The translations under genes and the position numbers were made by a program. A stretch of DNA of 64,000 nucleotides. It comes from Thiotrichaceae bacterium UBA973. GTDB lineage: Bacteria > Pseudomonadota > Gammaproteobacteria > Eutrophobiales > Eutrophobiaceae. The notes beneath the pieces are model-generated. The model searched no databases. It saw nothing but the letters and a program-made list of their open reading frames with translations, and was not told where the DNA came from. Every line of letters starts with the position of its first letter. Position 1 is the first letter of the stretch. The stretch lies in NCBI GenBank assembly GCA_002292815.1, contig DBBX01000010.1:1-64000 (forward strand), in the 5' to 3' direction. This document shows, in pieces, positions 36,330 through 45,709 of the stretch.

Positions 36330-36902
36330 TTAATTATTCTGAAAAAGCATTTTTCGGCCTGAAAACTGGCTTTTGAGAAATTCCATTTGATCTGCAAGAA
36401 TTTTCCTGTTTGATAAAGCAAGATATTCAGCCCAGTTTGGTATATAGGGTATAGCGAGCAATGGCATGTTGGCACGCTCCGGCGTGCGATCACCTTTGCG
36501 AGTATTGCAGTGACGACATGCCGTGACAACATTCGACCAACGATCTCTTCCTCCCTTGGATATGGGGATAATATGATCGCGCGTTAACGAATCATCATTA
36601 TACTTGTGCCCACAGTACATACATAAAAAAGCATCGCGTAAGAACAACTCTCTGTTGGTTAGCGGTGGAGTAATACGTTTACTGTGTTTGACTGGATTGG
36701 AACGTTTGACTGCTATAATGGAATTGATTTCAACGGATGATCTTAGGCCGGTTAAACGGCTAGTCCCACCATGAAAAGTGAATACACTATCACCAGCGGT
36801 CCAGGCTATCATTTCGCGGCTATAAAGATTGACCGCATCTTGCCATGGGATCCACCTGACGGGAGAACCTGCTATATCAAGTCTTAATATTAATGGTGTC
36901 AT
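36330..36902 (-). CDS. HNH endonuclease family protein
   Basis: A 190-residue protein with an HNH domain at about residues 85-150. It contains CMYCGHK, the catalytic DHIIPISKGG and CRHCNTRKGDRTP, so two CxxC pairs bind a structural zinc. The N-terminal 80 residues form a separate conserved domain. This architecture is a common chromosomal housekeeping type of unknown physiological role, not linked here to any restriction or phage gene. The gene is divergent from mazG and precedes the aminotransferase. Confidence 0.88.
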   Translation of the reverse strand: MTPLILRLDIAGSPVRWIPWQDAVNLYSREMIAWTAGDSVFTFHGGTSRLTGLRSSVEINSIIAVKRSNPVKHSKRITPPLTNRELFLRDAFLCMYCGHKYNDDSLTRDHIIPISKGGRDRWSNVVTACRHCNTRKGDRTPERANMPLLAIPYIPNWAEYLALSNRKILADQMEFLKSQFSGRKMLFQNN

Positions 36903-37029
36903 ATCGCTTTTGTTATTGGATAGACTTTTGTAAAGTCATCCACCATAACATCCTTTTGAGATGAAATTATAGTTTGATTGTTTTATGCGAAACATTAACT
37001 AAGGTCAAGTCCCCGAAACGAAAATTGTG

Positions 37030-37839
37030 ATGAAAGAACTTAAAAAACTACTTCTAATCATGAAGTCATTGCGTGATCCAGAGAATGGATGCCCGTGGGA
37101 TAAGGAACAAACGATTGATTCGATAAAAGCATTTACTTTGGAAGAAGCCTATGAGGTAGTCGATGCCATTGAGCGTGATGATATTGAAGGATTGAGAGAT
37201 GAACTGGGAGATTTGTTATTTCACATCATTTTTTATTCAGAAATGGCCGACGAGGATAATCATTTTAATTTTCAAGATGTGGTAAAGCAGCTTAATGAAA
37301 AACTTGAACGCAGGCACCCACACGTATTTTCAGACTTCAAAGTGGATAATGTTGAGCAAGTTAAAAGCCTCTGGGAGCAGATAAAACAGCAAGAACGTAA
37401 TGATGCCGTTGTTAATAGGGCTCAAAAACCGCTTAAGCTGCTCGATGATATTGGTAAACACATGCCTGCTGTTAAAAGAGCCGCGAAATTACAGAAGCGT
37501 GCAGCGACTGTTGGTTTTGACTGGACTGATAGCCAGGACATATTAAATAAGCTTGATGAAGAGTTAAGTGAGGTTCGTCAAGCACTTCAAGAACCAGATA
37601 ATACCGAACATATCGCTGAAGAATTGGGTGATTTGATGTTTTGCTGTGTCAATCTTGCCAGGCATTATAAAATTGATGCCGAGATTTCGCTTCGAAATAC
37701 CAATGAAAAGTTTATCAATCGCTTTAATTACATAGAAGAAACATTAAAAAAACGAAATAAATCGCTTAGTGATGCGACTTTGGAAGAAATGGATGCACTT
37801 TGGGACGAAGCTAAAAAGTTATTAACAAATAAGCATTAA
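37030..37839 (+). CDS. mazG: Nucleoside triphosphate pyrophosphohydrolase MazG
   Basis: A protein of about 269 residues with two MazG domains. The N-terminal domain shows GCPWDKEQT and the metal-binding LEEAYEVVDAIE followed by LRDELGDLL, and the C-terminal domain repeats the pattern with LDEELSEV and AEELGDLMF. MazG hydrolyses (d)NTPs to monophosphates and modulates ppGpp and damaged nucleotide pools. Length equals the E. coli protein (263). I take the ATG at 37030; a GTG directly before it adds one residue. It overlaps the end of the convergent BamE-like gene by four bases. Confidence 0.95.
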   Translation: MKELKKLLLIMKSLRDPENGCPWDKEQTIDSIKAFTLEEAYEVVDAIERDDIEGLRDELGDLLFHIIFYSEMADEDNHFNFQDVVKQLNEKLERRHPHVFSDFKVDNVEQVKSLWEQIKQQERNDAVVNRAQKPLKLLDDIGKHMPAVKRAAKLQKRAATVGFDWTDSQDILNKLDEELSEVRQALQEPDNTEHIAEELGDLMFCCVNLARHYKIDAEISLRNTNEKFINRFNYIEETLKKRNKSLSDATLEEMDALWDEAKKLLTNKH

Positions 37840-38129
37840 TTAACGCGGTTTCGATCAAGATTTATGATTCTGCCATTTGAATCAAACTCTATCTCTGTAA
37901 TCCATTTATCACTACTGCGTAATGCTGGTATGAAGAACCAGGTTTTGCGTAATATATTGTGATGATGATCACTTTTTATAGTTTCGTGATCTGGTGAGCC
38001 TAATCTGTAGAGAACCTCTGCTTCTGACATCCCTTTTCTAAGCTTGATGTAATCTCGCATATCAATCGCATCAGCAGAGGCCAAACAACCATAAAGAAGA
38101 ACTAAAAGAAGGAGGAGGAGTTTCTTCAT
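37836..38129 (-). CDS. Secreted BamE/SmpA-like small protein
   Basis: A 97-residue protein starting at the ATG at 38129, which is preceded by GGAGGAG; the longer reading frame with nine more residues has no better ribosome site. The signal peptide is poly-Leu with a Cys in LYGCLASADA, and either lipidation at that Cys or cleavage after ASA is possible. The mature segment IKLRKGMSEAEVLYRLGSPD is the typical BamE/SmpA-like KGMSxxEVxxxLGxP motif, followed by a Trp-containing strand and FDSNGRI. It is probably a periplasmic or lipid-anchored protein related to the BamE fold, of unknown function. Confidence 0.8.
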   Translation of the reverse strand: MKKLLLLLLVLLYGCLASADAIDMRDYIKLRKGMSEAEVLYRLGSPDHETIKSDHHHNILRKTWFFIPALRSSDKWITEIEFDSNGRIINLDRNRVN

Positions 38130-38349
38130 GGCATTATTATTAATTGCTATTTTCATTAATAGAGTAGGATTGGCAATAGAGGTTCATTAAATTTGGGAAA
38201 AAAAAGAGTTCGGTTTCGAAGCACCCATCAGTCAAATGCGGGGAGACACTATTAGCTGTATAATCGCATGAGTTAGATAGACCTAAAAACTCATTATAAA
38301 CAATTAATTATGGATAATTTGTAATGTAAAATATAGTTATTTTTATGAA

Positions 38350-38385
38350 AAAACGCCGCTTTTTAACTATAAAAAACGGCGTTTT
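38350..38385 (-). terminator. Intrinsic terminator after folE2
   Basis: An inverted repeat AAAACGCCG (38350-38358) and CGGCGTTTT (38377-38385), with further A:T pairing of the inner T and A runs. It sits 22 bases after the folE2 stop on the minus strand and is flanked by T-rich sequence in either direction, so it may work both ways. The remaining 250-base gap up to the BamE-like gene shows no reading frame or other structure that I recognise. Confidence 0.75.
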
Positions 38386-38406
38386 ATTATGTTACGTTTG
38401 GGAAAA

Positions 38407-39231
38407 TCAGGACTTCTTTTTGTTGTCTTTATCTTTGTCGTAAGAAAGCATGGCGTAAGCAGAGTGATTATGTATTGATTCAAAATTTTCTGATTCGACC
38501 GTATATCCTAAAATTCTGTCATCTTCATTAAATTTCACCGCAACATCACGGACAATATCTTCTACGAATTTTGGATTATCATATGCTCTTTCAGTGACGT
38601 ACTTTTCGTCGGGTCTTTTTAAAAGGCCATATAGCTCACATGATGCTACTTTTTCAATAACATCAATTAGCTCTTCAATCCAAATAAAATCAGTCATTCT
38701 AACGCAAGCAGTTATATGTGAGCGCTGATTGTGAGCCCCATAATCAGATATGCTCTTCGAGCAAGGGCATAAGGAAGTGACTGGAACCAATACTTTCACT
38801 AAGACTTCTGTTTTAGCATCCCTAATCTGTCCGATAAACGATACTTCATAATCCATCAGGCTTTTTACACCAGATATTGGCGCGGCTTTATTCACAAAAT
38901 AGGGAAAGGCCATTTCTATATCGCCAGATTGAGCATTCAGTCGCTCGGTCATCTCTTCAATCATGCGTTTGAATGATTGTACGGTAATCTCATACTCATG
39001 CTGATTCAGGATTTCAACAAAGCGCGACATGTGTGTGCCTTTATATTCTTCCGGCAAATTCACATACATGTTGAAATTGGCAACGGTATGTTGCTCGCGA
39101 CCAGAACGATCACTGACCACAATAGGGTGTTTGATATCTTTAATACCAACCTTATCGATGGCTATGTGCCGGGTATCTAGACTGTTCTGGGTATCCGGTA
39201 TCTCTGTAGTTGCGGGTACTGGTTTATTCAT
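38407..39231 (-). CDS. folE2: GTP cyclohydrolase FolE2 (type IB)
   Basis: A protein of about 274 residues that converts GTP to 7,8-dihydroneopterin triphosphate for folate or queuosine synthesis. The VTSLCPCSKSISDYGAHNQRSH region, seen in two parts around residues 146-167, holds the conserved catalytic Cys. FolE2 can use metals other than zinc and is often expressed under zinc limitation. I chose the ATG at 39231 over the in-frame TTG at 39246. It follows ispA by about 130 bases on the same strand. No folE of type IA is seen in this window. Confidence 0.94.
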   Translation of the reverse strand: MNKPVPATTEIPDTQNSLDTRHIAIDKVGIKDIKHPIVVSDRSGREQHTVANFNMYVNLPEEYKGTHMSRFVEILNQHEYEITVQSFKRMIEEMTERLNAQSGDIEMAFPYFVNKAAPISGVKSLMDYEVSFIGQIRDAKTEVLVKVLVPVTSLCPCSKSISDYGAHNQRSHITACVRMTDFIWIEELIDVIEKVASCELYGLLKRPDEKYVTERAYDNPKFVEDIVRDVAVKFNEDDRILGYTVESENFESIHNHSAYAMLSYDKDKDNKKKS

Positions 39232-39365
39232 TCGCTTAAATTCCAATAACTTAGGTTAAGAAGGTGAAAAAATAGTAAGAAAAATTCACTTTGCTGAATG
39301 ATTCTACTCTAATTAGGGGTCATATCCATCCTACTAGGATGCGGTGTGTGATGATAATGTTCCGA

Positions 39366-40259
39366 TTATTTATTTCTTTTGACGATGTAATCTGCAATTG
39401 CTCTGAGCATATCGGCTTGTTCGTCGAAGACGTCAAGACATGCAAGTGCCTCATTATATAAATCATCAGCTGCTTTTTTCGCACCGTCCATCCCAAGAAG
39501 ATTGGGGTAGGTTGGTTTATTCATGGCGATATCCGACCCCTGTGGTTTACCCAATGTTTCGGTGTCACTTTCAATATCAAGAATGTCATCCTTGATTTGA
39601 AAGGCCAAACCAATACATTTTGCATACTGTGAGATACGAGCCAGTGAATCTTGGTCAACATTATTAACGGATAGCGCACCTAGTTCTGCACTTGCCCTGA
39701 TCAAAGCTCCCGTTTTATGGATGTGCATATTTTCAAGTTCAGCGATAGTCAGTGATATGCCAACAGAAGCCAAATCAATAGCCTGACCACCCGCCATACC
39801 TCTTGAACCGCTAGCAATAGCAAGCGTTTCAATCATGGACAAGCGTTGTTGGACGGTTACCTGGATATCCGGGTCATGGGCCAAGATATGAAAGGATAAT
39901 GCCTGCAAGGCATCGCCCGCTAAAATCGCTGTGGCGTCATCATAGGCTTTATGACAAGTTGGCCGACCTCGACGTAGATCATCATCATCCATAGCAGGTA
40001 AATCATCATGAATGAGAGAATAGGCATGGATGATTTCAACAGCACACGCGGGGCCGTCTAAAGCAGATAAATCTATACCAAATGCTTCTCCAGTGGCATA
40101 CAAAATAACGGGGCGTATACGTTTGCCATTACCCAGCACAGAATAGCGCATTGCTTCATGTAATTTTTCGGGCTGGACTGAAGCTTCAGGCAGCCAACGA
40201 TTTAGGGCAGTTTCCACAGATTTTTGATAAACCTGCAAGCGTTCTGAAAAGTCGGTCAT
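39366..40259 (-). CDS. ispA: Farnesyl diphosphate synthase IspA
   Basis: A 297-residue trans-prenyltransferase that condenses isopentenyl and dimethylallyl diphosphates to farnesyl diphosphate. The first Asp-rich motif is DDLPAMDDDDLRRGRPT (about residues 84-100) and the second is DDILDIESD (about 223-231). Length is as in E. coli (299). Its ATG directly follows the xseB stop codon with no gap, giving the conserved xseB-ispA pair. dxs, which often comes next in this cluster, is absent and folE2 takes its place. Confidence 0.95.
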   Translation of the reverse strand: MTDFSERLQVYQKSVETALNRWLPEASVQPEKLHEAMRYSVLGNGKRIRPVILYATGEAFGIDLSALDGPACAVEIIHAYSLIHDDLPAMDDDDLRRGRPTCHKAYDDATAILAGDALQALSFHILAHDPDIQVTVQQRLSMIETLAIASGSRGMAGGQAIDLASVGISLTIAELENMHIHKTGALIRASAELGALSVNNVDQDSLARISQYAKCIGLAFQIKDDILDIESDTETLGKPQGSDIAMNKPTYPNLLGMDGAKKAADDLYNEALACLDVFDEQADMLRAIADYIVKRNK

Positions 40260-40505
40260 TTATTCTTGATTATCGTCTGGGTTGAAAGGTTCTAATTTAG
40301 TGTTCCCGTCTTTGCCCAGTAAAATGCTGACTTTTTGTTCGGCTTCACTCAAGGCCTGCTGGCATGTTTTGGTTAACAGAATGCCTCGTTCAAAATGTTT
40401 AAGTGATTCTTCCAGAGACAAATCACCTTTTTCCATAGTTTGTACTAGCTGTTCAAGCTCAGCTAATGTCTTTTCAAAGTTGATTGAACTAGTCTTCTTT
40501 GGCAC
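40260..40505 (-). CDS. xseB: Exodeoxyribonuclease VII small subunit
   Basis: An 81-residue helical protein with NFEKTLAELEQLVQTMEKGDLSLEESL, seen in segments, which is the classic XseB pattern of two antiparallel helices. With XseA it forms exonuclease VII, which degrades single-stranded DNA. The start is a GTG with AGAGA about six bases before it. It directly abuts ispA. xseA is not in the window. Confidence 0.94.
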   Translation of the reverse strand: MPKKTSSINFEKTLAELEQLVQTMEKGDLSLEESLKHFERGILLTKTCQQALSEAEQKVSILLGKDGNTKLEPFNPDDNQE

Positions 40506-40729
40506 AAGATATCTCTAAAAGTAAATGCGTTAAAGTACGGGATGACGCTAAAAACGCGCATATATTATCATCACTTGGCCTCATTACCAGTCGGTCACAT
40601 CTTAAAATCATAATTTCATATCTCGTTTGACAGAAATATAGGTTTAAGCAAAAGTTTTAACAGCTTACACATAGTCTAATTTGTGGTGAATTTGATTGAT
40701 ATAGAATAAAAAACACCTAGAGGATAAGT

Positions 40730-40987
40730 ATGGAACACAAATGCTCTAAAATTGAAGAGAATCTAAAAGCAGCATAGCTGGAGAATCTCAAGCAAACCGC
40801 TGTTATCTTTCCTTATCTTTTTTCGGATGAAGATCTTGAGCGAGATAATGAAAACAAAACATTTTCTGTTCACTTCATGCGGTTTGAATGGAGTCTTAAA
40901 ATGGCCGCTGCATTGAAACAGGGCAGCCAGTTATCGGCTGACATTCATCACCCTGCTTTTGAACACACTATATTCGTGATTCTCTAG
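40730..40987 (+). pseudogene. Remnant of a small gene, possibly DUF3501-like, with an in-frame TAG
   Basis: Within the 606-base gap between xseB and parE, an ATG at 40730 has a good AGAGGA ribosome site five bases upstream. It runs 15 codons and then meets TAG at 40775. The same frame stays open for 69 more codons to a TAG at 40985. The downstream part is protein-like: it includes FSVHFMRFEWSLKMAAALK, then a His-His-Pro-Ala segment. This resembles what I remember of the C-terminal end of DUF3501 proteins (VHFLRFE, HPAY). I read it as a decayed gene, probably with an internal deletion as well as the nonsense codon. The remaining gap before parE shows only A+T-rich sequence. Confidence 0.5.
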
Positions 40988-41111
40988 TTTCCGATCTAGA
41001 TTAAACATTAAATTTCCTTATACTCATTTCAAAAGAGTATAATCTGCCAACTAATATCGATGCGTAATCGATATTCCCCTGCACATACAATTAATAGCGA
41101 GATAACTACTT

Positions 41112-43001
41112 TTGTCATCTACATATGATGCCTCTGATATTGAGGTATTAACTGGTCTTGAACCGGTTCGCAAACGCCCCGGCATGTACACGGACACAAG
41201 CCGTCCGAATCACTTAGTCCAAGAGGTATTGGATAATAGTGTTGATGAGGCCATTTCTGGTTATGCTTCTAAGATAGATGTCATCTTGCATAAAGACGGT
41301 TCTGTGACTGTTGCGGATGATGGCCGAGGTATGCCGGTAGATAAGCATCCGGGAGAGAAATTATCCGGTGTTGAGGTTATTTTTACACGACTCCATTCGG
41401 GCGGTAAGTTTTCAAATAAAAACTATAAGTTTTCTGGTGGCTTACACGGCGTAGGTGTGTCTGTTGTCAATGCTTTATCAAAAAACCTTGAGGTTTGGGT
41501 TAGACGTGATGGCAAGGAATATAATATGTTGTTCAAGGGCGGAGAGAAGTCTTCCAAACTTGAAGTAGTGGGTGATGTAGGTAAAAAGAATACTGGAACG
41601 ACGATACGCTTTTGGCCAGATGCGAAATATTTTGATACCACAAAATATGCGGTGGCGAAGTTAAAGCATCTAATGCGCGCCAAGGCAGTATTATGTCCTG
41701 GTGTCATGATTCGTCTGAACGATGAAGCAACAAAAACAAAAGAAGAATGGTGTTACGAAGAGGGTATCAAGACCTATCTGGCTGAAGAATTAGTCGGCAT
41801 AGAGCTATTGCCGCAGGAACCTTTTCTTGGATCGCTGCAAGGCGAGCATGAGGCTGTTGATTGGGCGCTGCATTGGTTGCCAGAGCCAACAGAGATGATT
41901 ACTGAAAGTTATGTCAATCTTGTCCCAACCCCACAAGGCGGTACACATGTAAACGGCATGCGACAGGGTTTATTAGATGCTATTCGAGATTTCTGTGAAT
42001 CCAGAACGCTATTGCCTCGCGGTGTCAAATTAACTGCTGACGATGTTTGGGATAATTGCTGTTATATATTGTCAGTGAAGATGGATGATCCGCAGTTTGC
42101 CGGACAAACCAAAGAACGCTTGTCTTCACGTGAATGTACAACATTTGTTTCTGGTGTTGTTAAGGATACGTTGAGCCAATGGTTGCATAAACATGTTGAA
42201 ATGGGTGAGCGTATTGCTGAACTGGTTATTGCCGCAGCACAGAAACGACTCAAATCCAGTAAAAAGATTGTTCGAAAGAAAATCAGTGGCGGACCGGCAT
42301 TACCGGGTAAGTTGGCAGATTGTTCAATGCAAGATATCAATGTCTCTGAACTGTTCTTGGTAGAAGGTGACTCAGCGGGAGGTTCCGCGAAACAGGCGCG
42401 AGATCGAGAATTTCAGGCCGTTATGCCGTTGCGGGGTAAGATATTAAATACCTGGGAAGTAGATTCAGCAGAAGTACTTTCGTCTAAGGAAGTACATGAT
42501 ATTGCCGTTGCCGTGGGTGTTGATCCTGGTTCAGACGACCTGTCCGGTTTACGCTATGGCAAGATATGTATACTTGCTGATGCAGATTCTGATGGATTGC
42601 ACATCGCAACCTTAATCTGCGCCTTATTTCTCAAACACTTCAAACCACTCGTTGAAAATGGCCATATATATGTTGCCATGCCACCACTTTATCGAATCGA
42701 TGTGGCAAAGGATGTTTATTACGCCCTGGATGATGCTGAAAAACAGGGCGTGTTGGATAAGATTACGGCTGAAAAGAAACGTGGCAATGTGTCTGTACAA
42801 CGTTTTAAGGGCCTGGGTGAGATGAACCCAATTCAGTTGCGTGAAACAACAATGGCAACTGCAACACGACGACTGGTGCAACTGACACTGCCAAACGAAA
42901 AACAAGCTGAAAAAGTGATGGATATGCTACTCGGCAAGAAGCGTGCGGCTGATCGAAAGAAATGGCTTGAGACAAGTGGAGATCAAGCTGTCGTTATTTA
43001 G
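41112..43001 (+). CDS. parE: DNA topoisomerase IV subunit B
   Basis: A 629-residue GHKL ATPase of topoisomerase IV, which decatenates daughter chromosomes. It has GLEPVRKRPGMYTDTSRPNH at the start, the ATP site with EVLDNSVDEA and DDGRGMPVD, and GGLHGVGVSVVNAL. A Toprim domain carries EGDSAGGSAKQARDR and DADSDG. YTDTSRPNHL rather than the GyrB YIG marks it as ParE. The start is a TTG: an in-frame stop at 41103 leaves no room for an upstream start, and the conserved N-terminus begins eight codons later. parC follows about 350 bases downstream on the same strand. Confidence 0.96.
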   Translation: MSSTYDASDIEVLTGLEPVRKRPGMYTDTSRPNHLVQEVLDNSVDEAISGYASKIDVILHKDGSVTVADDGRGMPVDKHPGEKLSGVEVIFTRLHSGGKFSNKNYKFSGGLHGVGVSVVNALSKNLEVWVRRDGKEYNMLFKGGEKSSKLEVVGDVGKKNTGTTIRFWPDAKYFDTTKYAVAKLKHLMRAKAVLCPGVMIRLNDEATKTKEEWCYEEGIKTYLAEELVGIELLPQEPFLGSLQGEHEAVDWALHWLPEPTEMITESYVNLVPTPQGGTHVNGMRQGLLDAIRDFCESRTLLPRGVKLTADDVWDNCCYILSVKMDDPQFAGQTKERLSSRECTTFVSGVVKDTLSQWLHKHVEMGERIAELVIAAAQKRLKSSKKIVRKKISGGPALPGKLADCSMQDINVSELFLVEGDSAGGSAKQARDREFQAVMPLRGKILNTWEVDSAEVLSSKEVHDIAVAVGVDPGSDDLSGLRYGKICILADADSDGLHIATLICALFLKHFKPLVENGHIYVAMPPLYRIDVAKDVYYALDDAEKQGVLDKITAEKKRGNVSVQRFKGLGEMNPIQLRETTMATATRRLVQLTLPNEKQAEKVMDMLLGKKRAADRKKWLETSGDQAVVI

Positions 43002-43188
43002 CACAATTATTGTTTATTTGGGCAACATAGCCGCGATAAGAAAATTCAATATATGCTGAAATAGGCCCATTGTCTGAATATATTAGACGGTCGATTTCAT
43101 CAATATTTAATGCGGAACGATCTTTTTCAGTGAGTCTGAGGTAGAGTTCAGATGTATTAATGAACCGGTTTACTGCTAGTTTAGACAT
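42994..43188 (-). CDS. Small hypothetical protein (64 residues)
   Basis: A 64-residue frame on the minus strand that overlaps the 3' end of parE by eight bases. It is supported by a well-placed AGGAG seven bases before its ATG and by an ordinary, charged globular composition with ALNIDEIDRLIYSDNGP in the middle. I recognise no family. The 165-base gap upstream, shared with parC, would hold divergent promoters. It may be a genuine small gene, but coding evidence is limited to the ribosome site and composition. Confidence 0.5.
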   Translation of the reverse strand: MSKLAVNRFINTSELYLRLTEKDRSALNIDEIDRLIYSDNGPISAYIEFSYRGYVAQINNNCAK

Positions 43189-43353
43189 TATTTTGCTCCT
43201 GATTAGTTAACTATTGACTAATGATCAAACTAGTAGATTAAATAGAAATGACAATTAAATTATCATTTGATGTCAGAAGTTAAAGTAAAACTATAAACCC
43301 ATATAAAACAAATAATTAAATATAATATCTAATGTTGATTAGAGGAAATTTCA

Positions 43354-45612
43354 ATGCCTGATTCAATGAGTTTTGACTTCGAGCAAAACGAACAACGGCC
43401 ACTACAGGAGTTTACCGAGAAAGCCTATCTCGATTATTCCATGTACGTTATTCTTGACCGTGCCTTACCGCATATTGGTGATGGTCTGAAGCCAGTGCAA
43501 CGCCGAATTATTTATGCCATGTCAGAGCTGGGCTTAAAGTCATCGGCAAAATACAAAAAATCAGCACGAACGATTGGTGATGTGCTGGGTAAATTCCATC
43601 CGCACGGTGATTCAGCCTGTTATGAAGCCATGGTCTTAATGGCACAGGATTTTTCCTATCGCTATCCACTAGTCGATGGTCAGGGTAATTGGGGCTCGAT
43701 GGATGACCCTAAGTCCTTTGCTGCAATGCGCTATACAGAATCAAAATTGACACCATATTCAGATGTGTTGTTAAGTGAAGTCTCGCAAGGAACCGTTGAC
43801 TGGGTACCTAATTTTGATGGTACCTTGGAAGAGCCGAAGATATTACCTGCTCGCCTACCCAATATTTTACTCAATGGCACCACTGGTATTGCCGTTGGTA
43901 TGGCGACAGATATACCACCGCACAACCTGAAAGAAGTCGCCAGTGCCTGTATCCGCTTATTAGAATCGCCAAAGAGCACGGTAAAAGAGCTATGCGAGCA
44001 TATTAAAGGTCCTGATTATCCAACTCATGCCGAGATAATTACGCCTAAATCAGCCATTCAAGAAATCTACGAAACAGGTAATGGCTCAATCAAAATGCGC
44101 GCCATCTGGGAAAAGGAAGACGGCAATATTGTCATAACGGCACTACCACATCAGAGCTCTGGCAGTAAGATTCTTGAGCAAATTGCAGCACAGATGCAGG
44201 CCAAGAAATTGCCCATGCTGGAAGATTTACGTGATGAGTCCGACCATGAAAACCCGGTCAGACTTATCCTGATACCACGATCAAACAGAATCAATCTTGA
44301 TGAATTGATATTACATCTCTACGCAACAACCGACCTTGAGCGCAGCTATCGCGTGAACCTCAACATTATCGGACTCAATGGTCGACCTCAAGTGAAAGAT
44401 CTGAGAGTTATATTGAAGGAATGGTTGGAATATAGGATTGAAACCGTTCGTAAAAGATTGCAATTTCGACTGGATAAGGTTCTTGCCCAGATTCATGTCC
44501 TTGAAGGTTTGATGATCGCTTATTTGAATATTGATGAAGTGATCCAAATCATCCGAGAAGAAGATAAACCGAAAGCAGTATTGATGAAGCGATTTAAATT
44601 GAGTGATATTCAGGCTGACGCAGTACTTGATTTGAAGTTACGTAAATTAGCCAAGTTGGAAGAGGTTAAGATTAAGGGTGAGTTGGATGAACTCAACGAT
44701 GAGCGTCAACAACTCGATACCACACTCAGTTCTAGTCAACGCTTAAAAACATTAGTGCGTAAAGAAATCGAAGCAGATGCCGCAGAATATGGCGATGTTC
44801 GAAAATCACCTTTAAAAGAAGGTTTAGAAGCAAAAGCCATTGATGAAACCAGTCTTGTGCCGACTGAACCGGTCACCATTATACTTTCAGATAAAGGTTG
44901 GGTGCGTGCTGCAAAAGGTCACGAAGTCGATCCGGAATCATTGAATTACAAGAGTGGCGATAGTTTTAAGCAGGCAAGCCTTGGCAGAAGTAATCAGTCA
45001 GCGGTGTTTCTTGACTCTAGTGGTCGCTGTTATTCATTACCGGCCCACTCATTGCCTTCGGCACGCAGTCTGGGCGAACCAATATCAGCTCGATTAACAC
45101 CACCTGATGGCGTGACTTTTGAAGGTGTTATGGCCGGTGAACCAGAATCTGTGTACCTCGTTGCCTCAGATGCGGGTTATGGATTTATGCTGAAGCTGGA
45201 AGGCGTGTATACAAAAAATAGGAATGGTAAAGCGGTTATTTCGGTACCGAGTGGTGCAAATATATTAGCACCAAGCAAAGTGAATGATATTAAAAATGAT
45301 TGGGTAGCCGCAGTCAGTTCGATAGGGCGCATGTTGATGTTCCCCATTAGTGAATTAACTTTATTGCCCAAAGGCAAAGGACTGAAGATCATTCAAATAC
45401 CACCAGCCAAACTTAAAACACGAGAAGAATATGTTGTTGCCATGACGACGATGGCTGAAACCGATAATTTACTCATCTATGCGGGCAAGAAACACATGAC
45501 AATGAAGTCTGCCGATCAGGAATACTATATCGGAGAACGTGGAAGACGTGGAAACATGCTTCCCCGTGGCTATAGAAATGTAAATAGCATTAAAGCTGAG
45601 CATAAAGGTTAA
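43354..45612 (+). CDS. parC: DNA topoisomerase IV subunit A
   Basis: A 752-residue type IIA topoisomerase A subunit that cuts and rejoins DNA. It shows YAMSELGLKSSAKYKKSART, in parts, then VLGKFHPHGDSACYEAMV and the catalytic Tyr in AAMRYTESKL (about residue 128). The C-terminal beta-pinwheel is degenerate and lacks the GyrA-box, as expected for ParC. An AGAGG ribosome site precedes the ATG. With ParE it forms the A2B2 decatenase. The quinolone-determining region reads GDSACYE with Ser at the position often mutated in resistance, so it appears wild type there. Confidence 0.95.
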   Translation: MPDSMSFDFEQNEQRPLQEFTEKAYLDYSMYVILDRALPHIGDGLKPVQRRIIYAMSELGLKSSAKYKKSARTIGDVLGKFHPHGDSACYEAMVLMAQDFSYRYPLVDGQGNWGSMDDPKSFAAMRYTESKLTPYSDVLLSEVSQGTVDWVPNFDGTLEEPKILPARLPNILLNGTTGIAVGMATDIPPHNLKEVASACIRLLESPKSTVKELCEHIKGPDYPTHAEIITPKSAIQEIYETGNGSIKMRAIWEKEDGNIVITALPHQSSGSKILEQIAAQMQAKKLPMLEDLRDESDHENPVRLILIPRSNRINLDELILHLYATTDLERSYRVNLNIIGLNGRPQVKDLRVILKEWLEYRIETVRKRLQFRLDKVLAQIHVLEGLMIAYLNIDEVIQIIREEDKPKAVLMKRFKLSDIQADAVLDLKLRKLAKLEEVKIKGELDELNDERQQLDTTLSSSQRLKTLVRKEIEADAAEYGDVRKSPLKEGLEAKAIDETSLVPTEPVTIILSDKGWVRAAKGHEVDPESLNYKSGDSFKQASLGRSNQSAVFLDSSGRCYSLPAHSLPSARSLGEPISARLTPPDGVTFEGVMAGEPESVYLVASDAGYGFMLKLEGVYTKNRNGKAVISVPSGANILAPSKVNDIKNDWVAAVSSIGRMLMFPISELTLLPKGKGLKIIQIPPAKLKTREEYVVAMTTMAETDNLLIYAGKKHMTMKSADQEYYIGERGRRGNMLPRGYRNVNSIKAEHKG

Positions 45613-45709
45613 TCTTTAACCACTTGTCACTATACGGCACTGATTAATATATTGTATATTGCGCTAAATAAACTTACTTATTCATTAACCTTGGGTTACA
45701 CATAAGACC

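Noticed and set aside
36330..36902. HNH protein as part of a defence island or phage
   Set aside because: Flanked by mazG and an aminotransferase, with no methylase, integrase or other defence gene. The chromosomal-type HNH architecture is widespread.
40775..40777. Read-through or pyrrolysine decoding of the TAG
   Set aside because: No pyl genes or recoding signal are visible; other genes in the window end normally in TAG. Decay is the simpler reading.
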